Shown here: piece after piece, positions 16,944 to 25,241 of the stretch | Numbering within the stretch: position 1 is the first letter of the stretch | Layout: each line of letters opens with the position of its first letter | The notes under the pieces: model-generated | Seen by the model: the letters and a program-made list of their open reading frames with translations, nothing else | Told to the model about the DNA's origin: nothing | Database searches by the model: none | Source of the DNA: F1-60-MAGs104 sp964355975 | GTDB lineage: Bacteria > Planctomycetota > Phycisphaerae > Phycisphaerales > SM1A02 | Length of the DNA stretch: 64,000 nt | Direction of reading: 5' to 3' | Assembly: GCA_964355975.1 (NCBI GenBank) | Contig: CAYHFW010000008.1 | Coordinates: forward strand, 31,225 to 95,224 | Program-made: the position numbers and the translations under genes

Positions 16944-17306
16944 ATGCCCATTCGAGTCAAGAGCAGAGGAAACGAAACCGCCGAGCAAATGTTGCGCCGC
17001 TTCAAGAAGCTGTGCGAGCGCGAGGGGATCACCAAAGATCTCAAGCGTCGGCAGTATTACGAGAAGCCCTCTGAGATCAAGCGCCGTGAAGAGATTCGCG
17101 GGCCACAGCGCACCTTCACCGTGCGCAGTGAGTCATCGAGTCGCGATGGCGCGAGCGCTGGTGGTGCATCCGCTGGACCACGCGGTCGTTCGACAGGTGG
17201 CGCGCGTGCAGGCGGCGGTCGCACGGGCGGCGGTCGGCCGAGTGCTGGTCGTTCAGGTGGCGGTCGCACTGGTGGCGGCGCGCGCACCGGCGGCGGCGCA
17301 CGCTGA
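16944..17306 (+). CDS. rpsU: Small ribosomal subunit protein bS21 with a Gly/Arg-rich tail
   Basis: Residues 1-58 are a normal bS21: RVKSRGNETAEQMLRRFKKL, then LKRRQYYEKPSEIKRREE. bS21 sits near the anti-Shine-Dalgarno end of 16S rRNA and helps initiation. The product is 120 residues, about twice the usual length. Residues 61-120 are a low-complexity tail of Gly, Ala, Arg and Ser with repeated GGGRTGGGR-type units, like eukaryotic RGG RNA-binding tails. AAGGA lies 9 bases before the ATG. The gene is followed after 17 bases by rsfS, forming an operon with it and the exported hydrolase. Confidence 0.93.
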   Translation: MPIRVKSRGNETAEQMLRRFKKLCEREGITKDLKRRQYYEKPSEIKRREEIRGPQRTFTVRSESSSRDGASAGGASAGPRGRSTGGARAGGGRTGGGRPSAGRSGGGRTGGGARTGGGAR

Positions 17307-17323
17307 TTGATTCGACGCGCCTG

Positions 17324-17710
17324 ATGAGTCGAGCAACACTGAAATCAGATGCAGCACGAACGAAGACCTTTGCGGTCGGCGCTGCTGTTCGCATGTCTGA
17401 ACTGAAATGTTCGGACGTCATTGTTCTTGATCTTGTTGGGCGCTCGCAGATTTGCGATTACATGATCATCGCGACTGGAACAAGCCAGCGTCAGATGAAG
17501 GCGGTGGGTGAGGACATCGACAAGTTGGGCAAGGCGCTTGGATCACCTGCGTGGCGCACGAGCGCAGACTCGGGAACGAGTTGGATCGTCGTCGACTTCG
17601 TTGATGTCGTTGTGCATCTCTTTGAGCCAAATCAACGGGCGTTTTACGACATCGAAGGGCTCTGGTCAGACGCGCCGCGACTCGCGTGGCGCCCCGCGGC
17701 AACGAAATGA
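17324..17710 (+). CDS. rsfS: Ribosomal silencing factor RsfS (YbeB/Iojap family)
   Basis: Binds uL14 on the large subunit and blocks subunit joining when nutrients are scarce. The 128-residue protein has the whole family core: VIVLDLVGRSQICDYMIIATGTSQRQMKAV, DSGTSWIVVDFVDVVVHLF, and RAFYDIEGLWSDAPRL at the end. It sits directly behind rpsU, so translation initiation and ribosome dormancy proteins are co-transcribed. Its stop overlaps the start of the hydrolase gene (ATGA). Confidence 0.95.
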   Translation: MSRATLKSDAARTKTFAVGAAVRMSELKCSDVIVLDLVGRSQICDYMIIATGTSQRQMKAVGEDIDKLGKALGSPAWRTSADSGTSWIVVDFVDVVVHLFEPNQRAFYDIEGLWSDAPRLAWRPAATK

Positions 17711-18885
17711 CCGCGCTCGCGCTGCTCTTGAGCGCATCACTGGGGGGTTTGGGACAAGACGCAAGCGCGCAGAGTCCTGCAGTCATCACTCCAGCGGTTC
17801 TCACACCGGCGACCACTCACGGAGATGGCATCGAGGTCACAATTGCGAGCGTCGACGCTGTCACGCTCGCGGGAACATTTGTCGTGCCGGCCGTGGTGCC
17901 CCAGGGGGCAGCGCAAGCAGCACCCGCCAGAATTCCTGCGGTCGTCTTCATCACGGGCAGCGGATTGCAGGACCGCGACGAAACGATCCTGGGTCACAAG
18001 CCATTTCGGTTGCTTGCCGCGGCGCTCGCTGAGCAGGGCATCGCATCTGTGCGCTGCGACGACCGTGGCTTTGGCGCATCGACTGGCAATCCATCGAGTG
18101 CAACGACGTTCGATTTTCTCAAGGATGCGAAGGCGCAGGTCGCATGGCTGCGCGCCCGTCCAGAGATCGATCCCACGCGCGTGGGGGTGATCGGTCACAG
18201 CGAAGGCGGATTGATTGGAACACTCATGGCGCAGGGGCCAGACCCTGCGGTGAACTTCGCGGTGTTACTCGCACCGCCCGGAATTCTTGGCGCTGAAGTG
18301 ATCGTGACGCAATCCCAAGCGATGTATTCACGAATGGGGGGTTCAACAGGCGACGTCGCCTACGTCATTGAGTGCCTGCGAGAGTTACTCGATGCAGCAT
18401 TGAACGGGAGCGACGACGCGACTCTCAAACCAATCATGAGGCGGCTCGTCGAGGCACAGTTTGTACTGGTTCTGAAGTCCAAACCGTCCGAGGAGATGAT
18501 CGATGCGACGGTTCAGGACGGGATCAAGAAGTTCGGATCGCCCTGGATGCGCACGTTCTTGTCGCTTGACCCTGCACCTGCGATTGCCGAGATCAGCGTT
18601 CCCACTCTTGTTCTCTTTGGCGAACGTGATCTGCAGGTTGTTCCAAAGTTCAATCGCAAGGCATTCGTCGATGGATCAAAGGTGAGTCCCTCCAAACCTG
18701 AGATCGTCGTGGTCGAGAGTGCGAATCATCTGTTTCAGCGCGCGAAGTCGGGGCTGCAAGATGAGTATGCGACGATCAAAGAGACGATGGATCCTTCGGT
18801 GCCAGCCTTGATCGTGAAGTGGATTGTTCGCACGACGAACGCGCAGCAGCCACTCCCGGCAGTCTCACCAAAGTCATCGCCATAA
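17707..18885 (+). CDS. Exported alpha/beta hydrolase
   Basis: The 392-residue protein starts with a signal peptide (MTALALLLSASLGGLG, probable cut near AQS). The hydrolase fold has VVFITGSGLQDRDE as oxyanion strand, RCDDRGFGAS, the nucleophile elbow GHSEGG with Ser165, LVLFGERDLQV for the acid and ANHLFQ for the catalytic His. It resembles the family of serine aminopeptidase/esterase-like proteins (YqiA/BAAT-like) found in periplasms; the substrate is unknown. Its start overlaps the rsfS stop by four bases. The last 110 bases overlap the convergent trmB gene, an unusually long antisense overlap. Confidence 0.85.
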   Translation: MTALALLLSASLGGLGQDASAQSPAVITPAVLTPATTHGDGIEVTIASVDAVTLAGTFVVPAVVPQGAAQAAPARIPAVVFITGSGLQDRDETILGHKPFRLLAAALAEQGIASVRCDDRGFGASTGNPSSATTFDFLKDAKAQVAWLRARPEIDPTRVGVIGHSEGGLIGTLMAQGPDPAVNFAVLLAPPGILGAEVIVTQSQAMYSRMGGSTGDVAYVIECLRELLDAALNGSDDATLKPIMRRLVEAQFVLVLKSKPSEEMIDATVQDGIKKFGSPWMRTFLSLDPAPAIAEISVPTLVLFGERDLQVVPKFNRKAFVDGSKVSPSKPEIVVVESANHLFQRAKSGLQDEYATIKETMDPSVPALIVKWIVRTTNAQQPLPAVSPKSSP

Positions 18886-19504
18886 ACGGACGCCCTTCGC
18901 GGGCGAACTTGCGTTCGAAGTTGGTTCCGACCACCTCGCCAGGTTTCGCTGAGTCGGGCGAAACAAAAGGTTGAACAGCGAACAAGTGCGCATTGCGAGT
19001 CGCGTGTTCTTCGTACCACTTCCAGAGATCGACGTGGTCGGTGACGATGCGCAGTTCGCCGCCGGCTGCGAGGACGCGGTGAAAGTGTCGCAAGCTCTCA
19101 TCTTGGATGACGCGCCTCTTGTGGTGGCGCATCTTGGGCCAGGGGTCACTGAAATAGAGATGGATGACGCGTGCGATTCCATCCTCGAGCCAGAAGCGAA
19201 AGAACTCAGTCGCATCGGTGTGGAGGAGCCGCACGTTTGCGAGTTCTCTGCGCCGTACGCGGTCGGCTGCGTAGCGCCAGAATTCGGCCGTCCATTCGAT
19301 TCCGAGAAAGTTCGTCTCAGGCTGCAGCACCGCCTGTTGCACCAGAAATGTGCCCTTGCCAGAGCCAATCTCGATCTCGAACGGACGCTCGGGATGCGCA
19401 AAGAGCGTGCGCGCGTCGAACGCCCCCGCATCGTGCGCTGGCAAGTTCGAGCGGTTGAGTCCGATCGCTCCGATATCCATAATTTTTCCGCGTGCTGCAT
19501 CCAT
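18776..19504 (-). CDS. trmB: tRNA (guanine-N7-)-methyltransferase
   Basis: SAM-dependent enzyme that methylates G46 in the variable loop of many tRNAs. The 242-residue protein shows the TrmB motifs: IEIGSGKGTFLVQQA for SAM binding, NFLGIEW, DATEFF, the signature HLYFSDPWPKMRHHKRRVIQ, and TDHVDLWKWYEE. GTNFERKFAREGRPFMAMTLVRL closes the fold. About 25 extra residues then follow (SSCEQSTSRSRLAPKDPS) that fall within the overlap with the hydrolase gene. GAGAG sits 5 bases upstream of the start. It follows the zinc-ribbon gene by 18 bases on the same strand. Confidence 0.95.
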   Translation of the reverse strand: MDAARGKIMDIGAIGLNRSNLPAHDAGAFDARTLFAHPERPFEIEIGSGKGTFLVQQAVLQPETNFLGIEWTAEFWRYAADRVRRRELANVRLLHTDATEFFRFWLEDGIARVIHLYFSDPWPKMRHHKRRVIQDESLRHFHRVLAAGGELRIVTDHVDLWKWYEEHATRNAHLFAVQPFVSPDSAKPGEVVGTNFERKFAREGRPFMAMTLVRLPGVAAARSSCEQSTSRSRLAPKDPSSL

Positions 19505-19522
19505 GGCGTCTCTCGAACGAGT

Positions 19523-19891
19523 TCACACTCGCTGCGCGGGGGTCTCGTCAGTGGGAGGTGTCCAATTCGAATCGGGATCGCGCGAGAGCGCCTTCGCCGC
19601 CATCGTGATGCACCGCTGACAAATGACGGCTGCCTCAAAGGCGGGGCTGCGAAAGCACGCATCACTTCGATCTTCGAGACACATCGTGCACTTCGATGGC
19701 TGCCCAGCGATCGCGTCATCACAGCCAGCGAGTTTGACCGAACAAAATGCCTGACGCAGACAATTGCCGCAGATGCACGCCCCCTGATGTCCTTCGATCA
19801 TCGGGCGATCGATCGTCCACTGCGTATGGCAATAGTCACAGAGCACGTCAGACATTTCGACACTCTGCGGATTGGTTCCATCACGGCGCAT
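19523..19891 (-). CDS. Small protein with two C4 zinc ribbons
   Basis: The 122-residue protein has two similar Cys4 modules: CDYC ... CGNC near residues 20-50 and CTMC ... CQRC near 75-105. The second resembles the ClpX-type zinc-binding domain (VICQRCITMAAKAL). Such modules usually bind partner proteins or nucleic acids; no enzymatic domain is present. It lies 18 bases upstream of trmB and divergent from the sensor kinase, so a role in tRNA modification or as a small regulator is possible but not shown. ATG at 19855 is an alternative start that keeps both modules. Confidence 0.7.
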   Translation of the reverse strand: MRRDGTNPQSVEMSDVLCDYCHTQWTIDRPMIEGHQGACICGNCLRQAFCSVKLAGCDDAIAGQPSKCTMCLEDRSDACFRSPAFEAAVICQRCITMAAKALSRDPDSNWTPPTDETPAQRV

Positions 19892-19934
19892 CTCGACAGG
19901 ATAGGCAGAGATTGATCCCGCTAGGCTGTACCCG

Positions 19935-21512
19935 ATGGCACGTGGACCAAGTCTCGCTAACAAGTGCCAGATTCTCTTTGGAGGAGCGATTCTGCTCATT
20001 CTCGCGGGGGCGTTGAGCGTTCCATGGATGCGCATCGAGCAGACGGTTCAAGAGAGTCAGCGCGAGATGTCAAGGCAACTCGCAGAAACGTGGGTGCGCA
20101 ATGGATTCGACCTCAATCGAACCGAGGGCATTCCGATTCCGATTCGTGTCGTGACAGTCGAGCGAATCGAGGAGGGGGGCATCGCCGACATTTTTGTCGA
20201 GCAGGCGTACCGCCAGTTCGCCGCCGAACCGACAGTTGCTGAGTATTTCTCGACCGTCACCACGGAGGGGGGAGTGCTCTACCGATATGCGCACGCGCTG
20301 CGCGAGAGTCAGTGGCGGGCGATCCAAGATCGTCAGTTCGTCGACTTTGCACCACACGCGTCGGAACTTTCGCTGGGCGATCCACTGCGTGCAATCTTGG
20401 TGATTGAGCGGACGAGTTCGTTTGCTTCTCATCAAATACAGTCGAGCCGCTGGTACATCGCTGCGGGGGGTGTGGTCGCGGTCGCGCTTGCTGTGGTCGT
20501 CTTCTCGCTGATTCTGACGAAACTTATTTTTTCGCCAGTGCGGCGACTGCGCGCAAGTGCTGAGAAAGTGCGCCGCGGCGAATTGCATGTTCGAAGTGCG
20601 CTGCGCACTGGTGACGAACTTGAAGAGCTGTCGCGCGCATTCGATGGGATGCTCGATGAAGTCGACAGTGTGCAGTCGTCGCTGCGGTCGATGAATCAAT
20701 CACTCGATCTCAAAGTGGTCGAGTTGTCGGAAGTGAATGTTGGCCTCTTCGAATCGAATCGTTTGAAGAGCGAGTTTCTTGCCAATGTTTCGCATGAGCT
20801 TCGAACACCGCTCAATTCAATCATTGGGTTTGCCGAGTTGCTCGACGAGATTGCGCGCACTGATGCAAACGCCGATCCAAAGCGGGTGCGCTACATCTCG
20901 AACATCCTGACGAGCGCGCGCATGTTGCTCGACATGATCAACGAATTGCTCGACATGGCGAAAATCGAAGCGGGGCGCATGTCGCTCGCGGTTGTTCCTG
21001 CAAGCGTCGCAGACATTCTCGAAGGACTGCAAACGATCATGCGGCCGCAGGCAATGGCGAAGCAGATTGAGTTTGTTGCTCGGGTGGACCATGACCTCAC
21101 GACGGTCGAGACCGATCCAGGAAAGTTGCAACAGATTCTTTACAACTTTCTCGCCAACGCGGTGAAGTTTTCGCCCACGGGAAGCAAGATTCGAATTGAC
21201 GCGCAGTCGATCACAGTCGACACGCGGCCTGCGGTGCGCATCTCGGTGAGCGATGATGGAGAGGGCATCCCGTTCGACTTGCAAGAGACAATCTTCGAGA
21301 AGTTTCGGCAAGTTGATGCGAGTCACACGAAGGTGCATGGCGGCACCGGACTCGGGCTTGCGATTTGCCGCGAGCTCGCGCACATGCTTGGTGCGACGGT
21401 GGGCGTGGTCTCAGAGCCAGGCCGCGGCGCAACATTCTTCGTCGAAGTGCCGGTCTACTTTCGAGTCAAAGAACGCAAGCCGCTCATGGGCAAATCTGAA
21501 GGTGCTCGGTGA
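19935..21512 (+). CDS. Sensor histidine kinase (HAMP, HisKA, HATPase)
   Basis: The 525-residue membrane kinase has a first helix at about 12-32, then an extracytoplasmic region of about 130 residues resembling the DUF3365/Tll0287-type sensor fold. A second helix lies near 175-197. A HAMP domain (SPVRRLRASAEKVRRGEL) and the dimerisation/phosphoacceptor domain with His287 in VSHELRTPLNSIIGFAELL follow. The ATP-binding domain has NFLANAVKFSP, SDDGEGIP, KFRQVD and GGTGLGLAIC. No response regulator gene is adjacent, so it is an orphan kinase in this window. Signal and partner are unknown. Confidence 0.92.
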   Translation: MARGPSLANKCQILFGGAILLILAGALSVPWMRIEQTVQESQREMSRQLAETWVRNGFDLNRTEGIPIPIRVVTVERIEEGGIADIFVEQAYRQFAAEPTVAEYFSTVTTEGGVLYRYAHALRESQWRAIQDRQFVDFAPHASELSLGDPLRAILVIERTSSFASHQIQSSRWYIAAGGVVAVALAVVVFSLILTKLIFSPVRRLRASAEKVRRGELHVRSALRTGDELEELSRAFDGMLDEVDSVQSSLRSMNQSLDLKVVELSEVNVGLFESNRLKSEFLANVSHELRTPLNSIIGFAELLDEIARTDANADPKRVRYISNILTSARMLLDMINELLDMAKIEAGRMSLAVVPASVADILEGLQTIMRPQAMAKQIEFVARVDHDLTTVETDPGKLQQILYNFLANAVKFSPTGSKIRIDAQSITVDTRPAVRISVSDDGEGIPFDLQETIFEKFRQVDASHTKVHGGTGLGLAICRELAHMLGATVGVVSEPGRGATFFVEVPVYFRVKERKPLMGKSEGAR

Positions 21513-21795
21513 TCAGGCGGTCGGCGTGCGCGACGCGCCGCCGGATCGTGCTCGCGTCAAATCGTGTGGGAATCACGCTCGCGACACCCTCGACCGCCGG
21601 AGCACACTGCATGACCTCGATGACAGCAAGCGCGACCTGGGATGGGGTGTGCCGTCCATCGGGTGACCACCAGTCGTAGTCGGCCCAAGAGAGCGTCAAC
21701 ATCGAGATTAGTGTGGGATCTGCGCTCTTGCGGATCTCGAAGATCCAGCACGCATTTCCTTCACGCTCAGTTGCAACTTCAAGTCGTCCGTTCAT
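21484..21795 (-). CDS. Hypothetical protein, 103 residues
   Basis: Not recognised. The sequence is soluble, mixed alpha/beta, with a notable aromatic core (SWADYDWWSPDGRHTPSQVA) and a helical C-terminus. Composition is normal for a real protein rather than an antisense shadow. It overlaps the last 29 bases of the kinase gene on the opposite strand and is divergent from the permease gene. A TTG three codons upstream is a possible earlier start. Confidence 0.6.
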   Translation of the reverse strand: MNGRLEVATEREGNACWIFEIRKSADPTLISMLTLSWADYDWWSPDGRHTPSQVALAVIEVMQCAPAVEGVASVIPTRFDASTIRRRVAHADRLITEHLQICP

Positions 21796-21847
21796 CGCCG
21801 GCAAGGGTAGCCACGGATCGCAAAGAATCTTCTACGCTCTGGATGTG

Positions 21848-23173
21848 ATGTTCTTTGTCGAGACGTTTCGCCTCGGACTGGGCAACCTGCGCCGACACGC
21901 ACTGCGCTCAATATTGACCTGCCTTGGAGTCATCCTTGGAGTTGCGGCCGTCATCGTGGTCGTGTCGATTGGTGAGGGCAACAAGCAGTCTGCACTGCGT
22001 GACATCACCGCGCTTGGGGCAACCAACATCATCGTGCGCAGTTCGAAACCCCCCGATGCTGCAAGTTCCACGCAGGCGCGAACGTTTCTCTCGCGCTACG
22101 GAATCACCTACGAAGATGCGCGGCGCTTGCGGTCGGCGATGGGGGATGCGAAGTTGGTGGTCGCATTGAAGGCGGTTGGCAGTGAGATCAGTCGCGGCGC
22201 ATTCCGCACCAATAGCCAGACTTTCGGCACAGTTCCTGAACTCGCCGTGGCCGCGAATCTGCATGTCGCACGCGGCGGGCGTTATCTCACGGGACATGAC
22301 ATTGAGACACATGCGCCGGTGGCAGTGCTGGGCGCCGAAACCGCGCGTCAACTCTTTCCAGCGCGCGATGCGCTCGGGCAAGACTTTCGCATCGACCAGC
22401 AGGTCTTTCGCGTGGTGGGAGTGCTCGAAGAGCAGGGGTTCGCAGGGGGAGCAGGAAGCGCTCTTGTTGGGCGCGATCTGAATCGTGATCTGCACATTCC
22501 ACTCTCAACGGCGGAGCGGCAGTTTGGTGACGTCGTGCAGCGCCGCACTTCGGGAACATTTAGCGCCGAAGAGGTTCAACTCAGTGAGATTTACATCGCG
22601 GCGCCATCCACTGAGGCTGTCAATCAAGTCTCGCAGCGGGTCGAGCGGATCATGGCTGTTGGCCACCCTGGACTGCGCGATGTGCAGATCGTCGTGCCGT
22701 GGGAGCTGCTCGAGAACGCTCGTCGCGCGATGCTCGTTTGGAATGTCATGCTTGTCTCGATCGCAGCGATCAGTTTGCTCGTGGGTGGAATCGGAATCAT
22801 GAACATCATGCTCGCGAGTGTCACTGAACGCACACGCGAGATCGGCATTCGCCGCGCTTTGGGCGCAACCCGCAGACACATCACGTTTCAGTTTCTCGTC
22901 GAGACTGGGTCGCTCTCGACGGTGGGTGGAGTGTTCGGGATTGCCCTTGGAATCGGCGCATCGATCGGCGTGGGCGAGGTGATCCCGATCATTCAAAAGT
23001 GGTCGATGTTTCGTGGGGCTTTCGGCAGTGGTTTCTCACTGCAACCTGTGATCACCGCGTGGTCGATCATCGTAAGTTTCGGAGTCGCAGCCGCAGTGGG
23101 ATTGATTTTCGGCATGTACCCAGCCATCGTCGCGAGCCGCAAAGATCCAGTCGAAGCGCTGCGCCACGACTGA
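21848..23173 (+). CDS. ABC transporter permease, MacB/FtsX type
   Basis: The 441-residue protein has the MacB layout: a first membrane helix (RSILTCLGVILGVAAVIVVVSIGEG), a large periplasmic core of about 230 residues, then three C-terminal helices with GGIGIMNIMLASVTERTREIGIRRALGA, the conserved coupling region for the ATPase. MacB-type transporters move substrates or apply force across the periplasm rather than crossing the membrane themselves. The cognate ATPase and adaptor genes are not adjacent. The gene is followed 31 bases later by a structured repeat. The start at 21848 was chosen because the longer frame adds residues unlike the family. Confidence 0.88.
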   Translation: MFFVETFRLGLGNLRRHALRSILTCLGVILGVAAVIVVVSIGEGNKQSALRDITALGATNIIVRSSKPPDAASSTQARTFLSRYGITYEDARRLRSAMGDAKLVVALKAVGSEISRGAFRTNSQTFGTVPELAVAANLHVARGGRYLTGHDIETHAPVAVLGAETARQLFPARDALGQDFRIDQQVFRVVGVLEEQGFAGGAGSALVGRDLNRDLHIPLSTAERQFGDVVQRRTSGTFSAEEVQLSEIYIAAPSTEAVNQVSQRVERIMAVGHPGLRDVQIVVPWELLENARRAMLVWNVMLVSIAAISLLVGGIGIMNIMLASVTERTREIGIRRALGATRRHITFQFLVETGSLSTVGGVFGIALGIGASIGVGEVIPIIQKWSMFRGAFGSGFSLQPVITAWSIIVSFGVAAAVGLIFGMYPAIVASRKDPVEALRHD

Positions 23174-23204
23174 CAGGGGGACAAGACCCCAAGTCAACGT
23201 GATC

Positions 23205-23311
23205 GCGGCGGAATGCTTCACTCGGCGCTCAAACAGCTCTCGCCGAGCTGCGCAGACTTGCTCGGCTCGAGAACTCGCGCGAGCGAAGATTCCGCCGCGT
23301 GGACGCAAGCG
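23205..23311 (+). repeat. 107-bp structured dispersed repeat, copy 1
   Basis: It begins GCGGCGGAATGCTTC and, after 94 bases, reaches GAAGATTCCGCCGC (23285-23298), nearly perfect terminal inverted repeats, followed by a 13-base tail. Inside are CTCGGCG/CGCCGAG (23221-23227 with 23241-23247) and the perfect palindrome CTCGCGCGAG. It differs from copy 2 at two positions. It starts 31 bases after a stop codon, as REP-type elements often do. Confidence 0.9.
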
Positions 23312-23374
23312 CGAGGTGGCGAGAGACAACAAGACAGTGTGAGCGCGGCGGCAAGACACCAGGACAGCGCGGGC

Positions 23375-23481
23375 GCGGCGGAATGCTTCACTCGGCGCTC
23401 AAACAGCTCTCGCCGAGCTGCGCGGACTTGCTCGGCTCGAGAACTCGCGCGAGCGAAGATTCCGCCGCGGGGACGCAAGCG
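23375..23481 (+). repeat. 107-bp structured dispersed repeat, copy 2
   Basis: Same sequence as 23205-23311 except two substitutions (A to G in the central GCGCAGAC, T to G near the 3' tail). It has the same orientation and the same internal hairpins. Confidence 0.9.
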
Positions 23482-23531
23482 AAACGCAAGTGACATGGGC
23501 TGCGTTTTGACCCGACCGTCGGAAGGGCCGA

Positions 23532-25241
23532 TCAGACAGCAGCACGTTGTTTGCGGCAGTACACAAGCACATCACCGTTCGTCCAGTCGAGCCATCCATT
23601 GAATCTTTGCACGAGCGTCCAATCGCCCATGAGTGCGTCGCGCGCCTGTTGGGTCAATGACTCGGGATAGAGCACGATGAGCCATGCGATGTCGTGTGGA
23701 AGCGCGGCAAGATTGCATCCTCCGCTTCCGGCATTCTCGATGCCGACCCCCGCTACGACGGCGTAGTAGGCGACGACATTGTCGGCGAGTCCGGCACTTG
23801 CGATCGTTGCGGTGTCGGGATCTTGACTACGCACAAACAGCACCGCATCTCGAATCGGTTGCTTCGCAGGCAACGTGCAGAGATCGGCGGTCCACGCGAG
23901 TGCAAGCGCCGCGCCAACGATCAGGGTGAGCCGCTTCGTTCGAAGGTCGCAGAGCCCCATCGAGATCACGAGCAAGATGCCCGGGAGTGCGAAGAGCGCG
24001 AAGCGTGCATACATCCAACTTCCAGCGAGCGAAGTGCCAATGATGATGAGTGGCAGTCCAAGCAGTGTGACCGCGAGTGGAAAGCGGCGTGCCGAGTCGC
24101 GCATCGATCGCCACGCTCCCAGCAGAAAGAGAGCGAAGCCAGGCACTGCGAACCAGATCGTCCAAGATCCGCTGAGTCCAATGAGCAAGTGCAATCCTTC
24201 GCGAGAGAAGAGCGATGGTTCATTGCCATCGAGCGCTCGAAACTCGCTTCGAATTCGAAGCAAGTCTGGCAGCAGGGGAGAGAGCAGGGCAGTTGTTGTG
24301 ATCGCACTCAGCACGAGTGCAGCAAGCGCCGCGCGCGCCGCGCGACGATCGCTCGCTGCGCTTGTGTGGTGGACCAGAAACCAAACTGCGATCACCCCAT
24401 GGCTGATGGGCAGCGCAACGAATGTGAAGTGTGACCAGACTCCAAGCGCGCATGCGATGGCGTAGAAAATCCATGCGCGTGGATCGCCAGTGCGCCATCC
24501 ACGCATGAACTGCCAGCAGGCAATCGCTGAGAACAGAATCATCATCGAGTAGCCGCGCGCCTCGGCTGACTCAAGCACCATGATCGGACTCAGTGCAGCA
24601 AGCACAAACACGATCGCCATCGCGATGGGGGCAGGGGCGCGCCGTGCGAGTGCGCACTCGCGCGCGAGAAGTGCAATGATTGGGATCGATGCGAGCCCGC
24701 ACAAGAGGGCCGGTAGTCGAAGCACTGGCTCGCTTGCGCCACCTGCGAGCGTGATGGCACACCACGAGAACAGTGTGTGCAGGACATGATTGGACTGCAC
24801 GAAGTACGTGCCGACGATCGCTCCTGGACCGTACTGCGCGTAGTCGATGAGCGCCGAAATTTCGTCAAACCAAAAGCTCTCACTCAATCTCCAGACGCGT
24901 TCAGTGAGACCGAGCAGGAGCACAACGGCGAGCAGTGTGGCTGTCTGAGCCGAGCACCACGAGCGGCTGCCCGCCTCGCTGCGATCTGGAACGAAGTTCG
25001 CTGCAAAGAGGCGAGGGAGAATGAGCCATGCAAGCCCTGCCGCAGCAGCCATGATTCGAAAGAGTTGCGCCCCCTCGAGAGTGACGGGGCGTATCGCGAC
25101 GTGCGCGCGCTGCGTCAGCAGTTCATGCGAGAAAAAATCTGCGAGTCGCGTGGTGTCGATCGAGGCGAGCAAAAAAAAGCCCGATGCGATGACAAGGGGA
25201 AGGAGAGTTCGCGTGCTGAGCAAGCGCCAACCAATCCTCAC
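23532..25241 (-). CDS. GT-C fold membrane glycosyltransferase (PMT/ArnT-like)
   Basis: The 569-residue polytopic protein has about 11-13 hydrophobic helices. The first luminal loop carries SFWFDEISALIDYAQYG, the position of the acidic catalytic motif of GT39/GT83-type transferases. NHVLHTLFSW follows, as in family members annotated as dolichyl- or undecaprenyl-phosphate sugar transferases. It probably moves a lipid-linked sugar to a surface lipid, glycan or protein. The GTG start overlaps the stop of the polyglycine protein gene (GTGA), so the three genes 28226-23532 form a coupled operon. Confidence 0.82.
   Translation of the reverse strand: MRIGWRLLSTRTLLPLVIASGFFLLASIDTTRLADFFSHELLTQRAHVAIRPVTLEGAQLFRIMAAAAGLAWLILPRLFAANFVPDRSEAGSRSWCSAQTATLLAVVLLLGLTERVWRLSESFWFDEISALIDYAQYGPGAIVGTYFVQSNHVLHTLFSWCAITLAGGASEPVLRLPALLCGLASIPIIALLARECALARRAPAPIAMAIVFVLAALSPIMVLESAEARGYSMMILFSAIACWQFMRGWRTGDPRAWIFYAIACALGVWSHFTFVALPISHGVIAVWFLVHHTSAASDRRAARAALAALVLSAITTTALLSPLLPDLLRIRSEFRALDGNEPSLFSREGLHLLIGLSGSWTIWFAVPGFALFLLGAWRSMRDSARRFPLAVTLLGLPLIIIGTSLAGSWMYARFALFALPGILLVISMGLCDLRTKRLTLIVGAALALAWTADLCTLPAKQPIRDAVLFVRSQDPDTATIASAGLADNVVAYYAVVAGVGIENAGSGGCNLAALPHDIAWLIVLYPESLTQQARDALMGDWTLVQRFNGWLDWTNGDVLVYCRKQRAAV

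Larger units (their letters stand above)
23174..23531. other. 358-bp intergenic region occupied by two copies of a structured repeat
   Basis: The space between the permease and the convergent glycosyltransferase holds two near-identical 107-bp repeats in the same orientation, exactly 170 bp apart. Between them lies GC-rich sequence with smaller GCGCGGCGG motifs. A weak hairpin (GGGG-6-CCCC, 23177-23190) follows the permease stop. No gene is supported. Confidence 0.7.

Noticed and set aside
17160..17303. bS21 tail as a frameshift artefact
   Set aside because: The tail is made of regular Gly/Arg units in frame with the bS21 core and ends at a normal stop just before rsfS, so a real extension is more likely.
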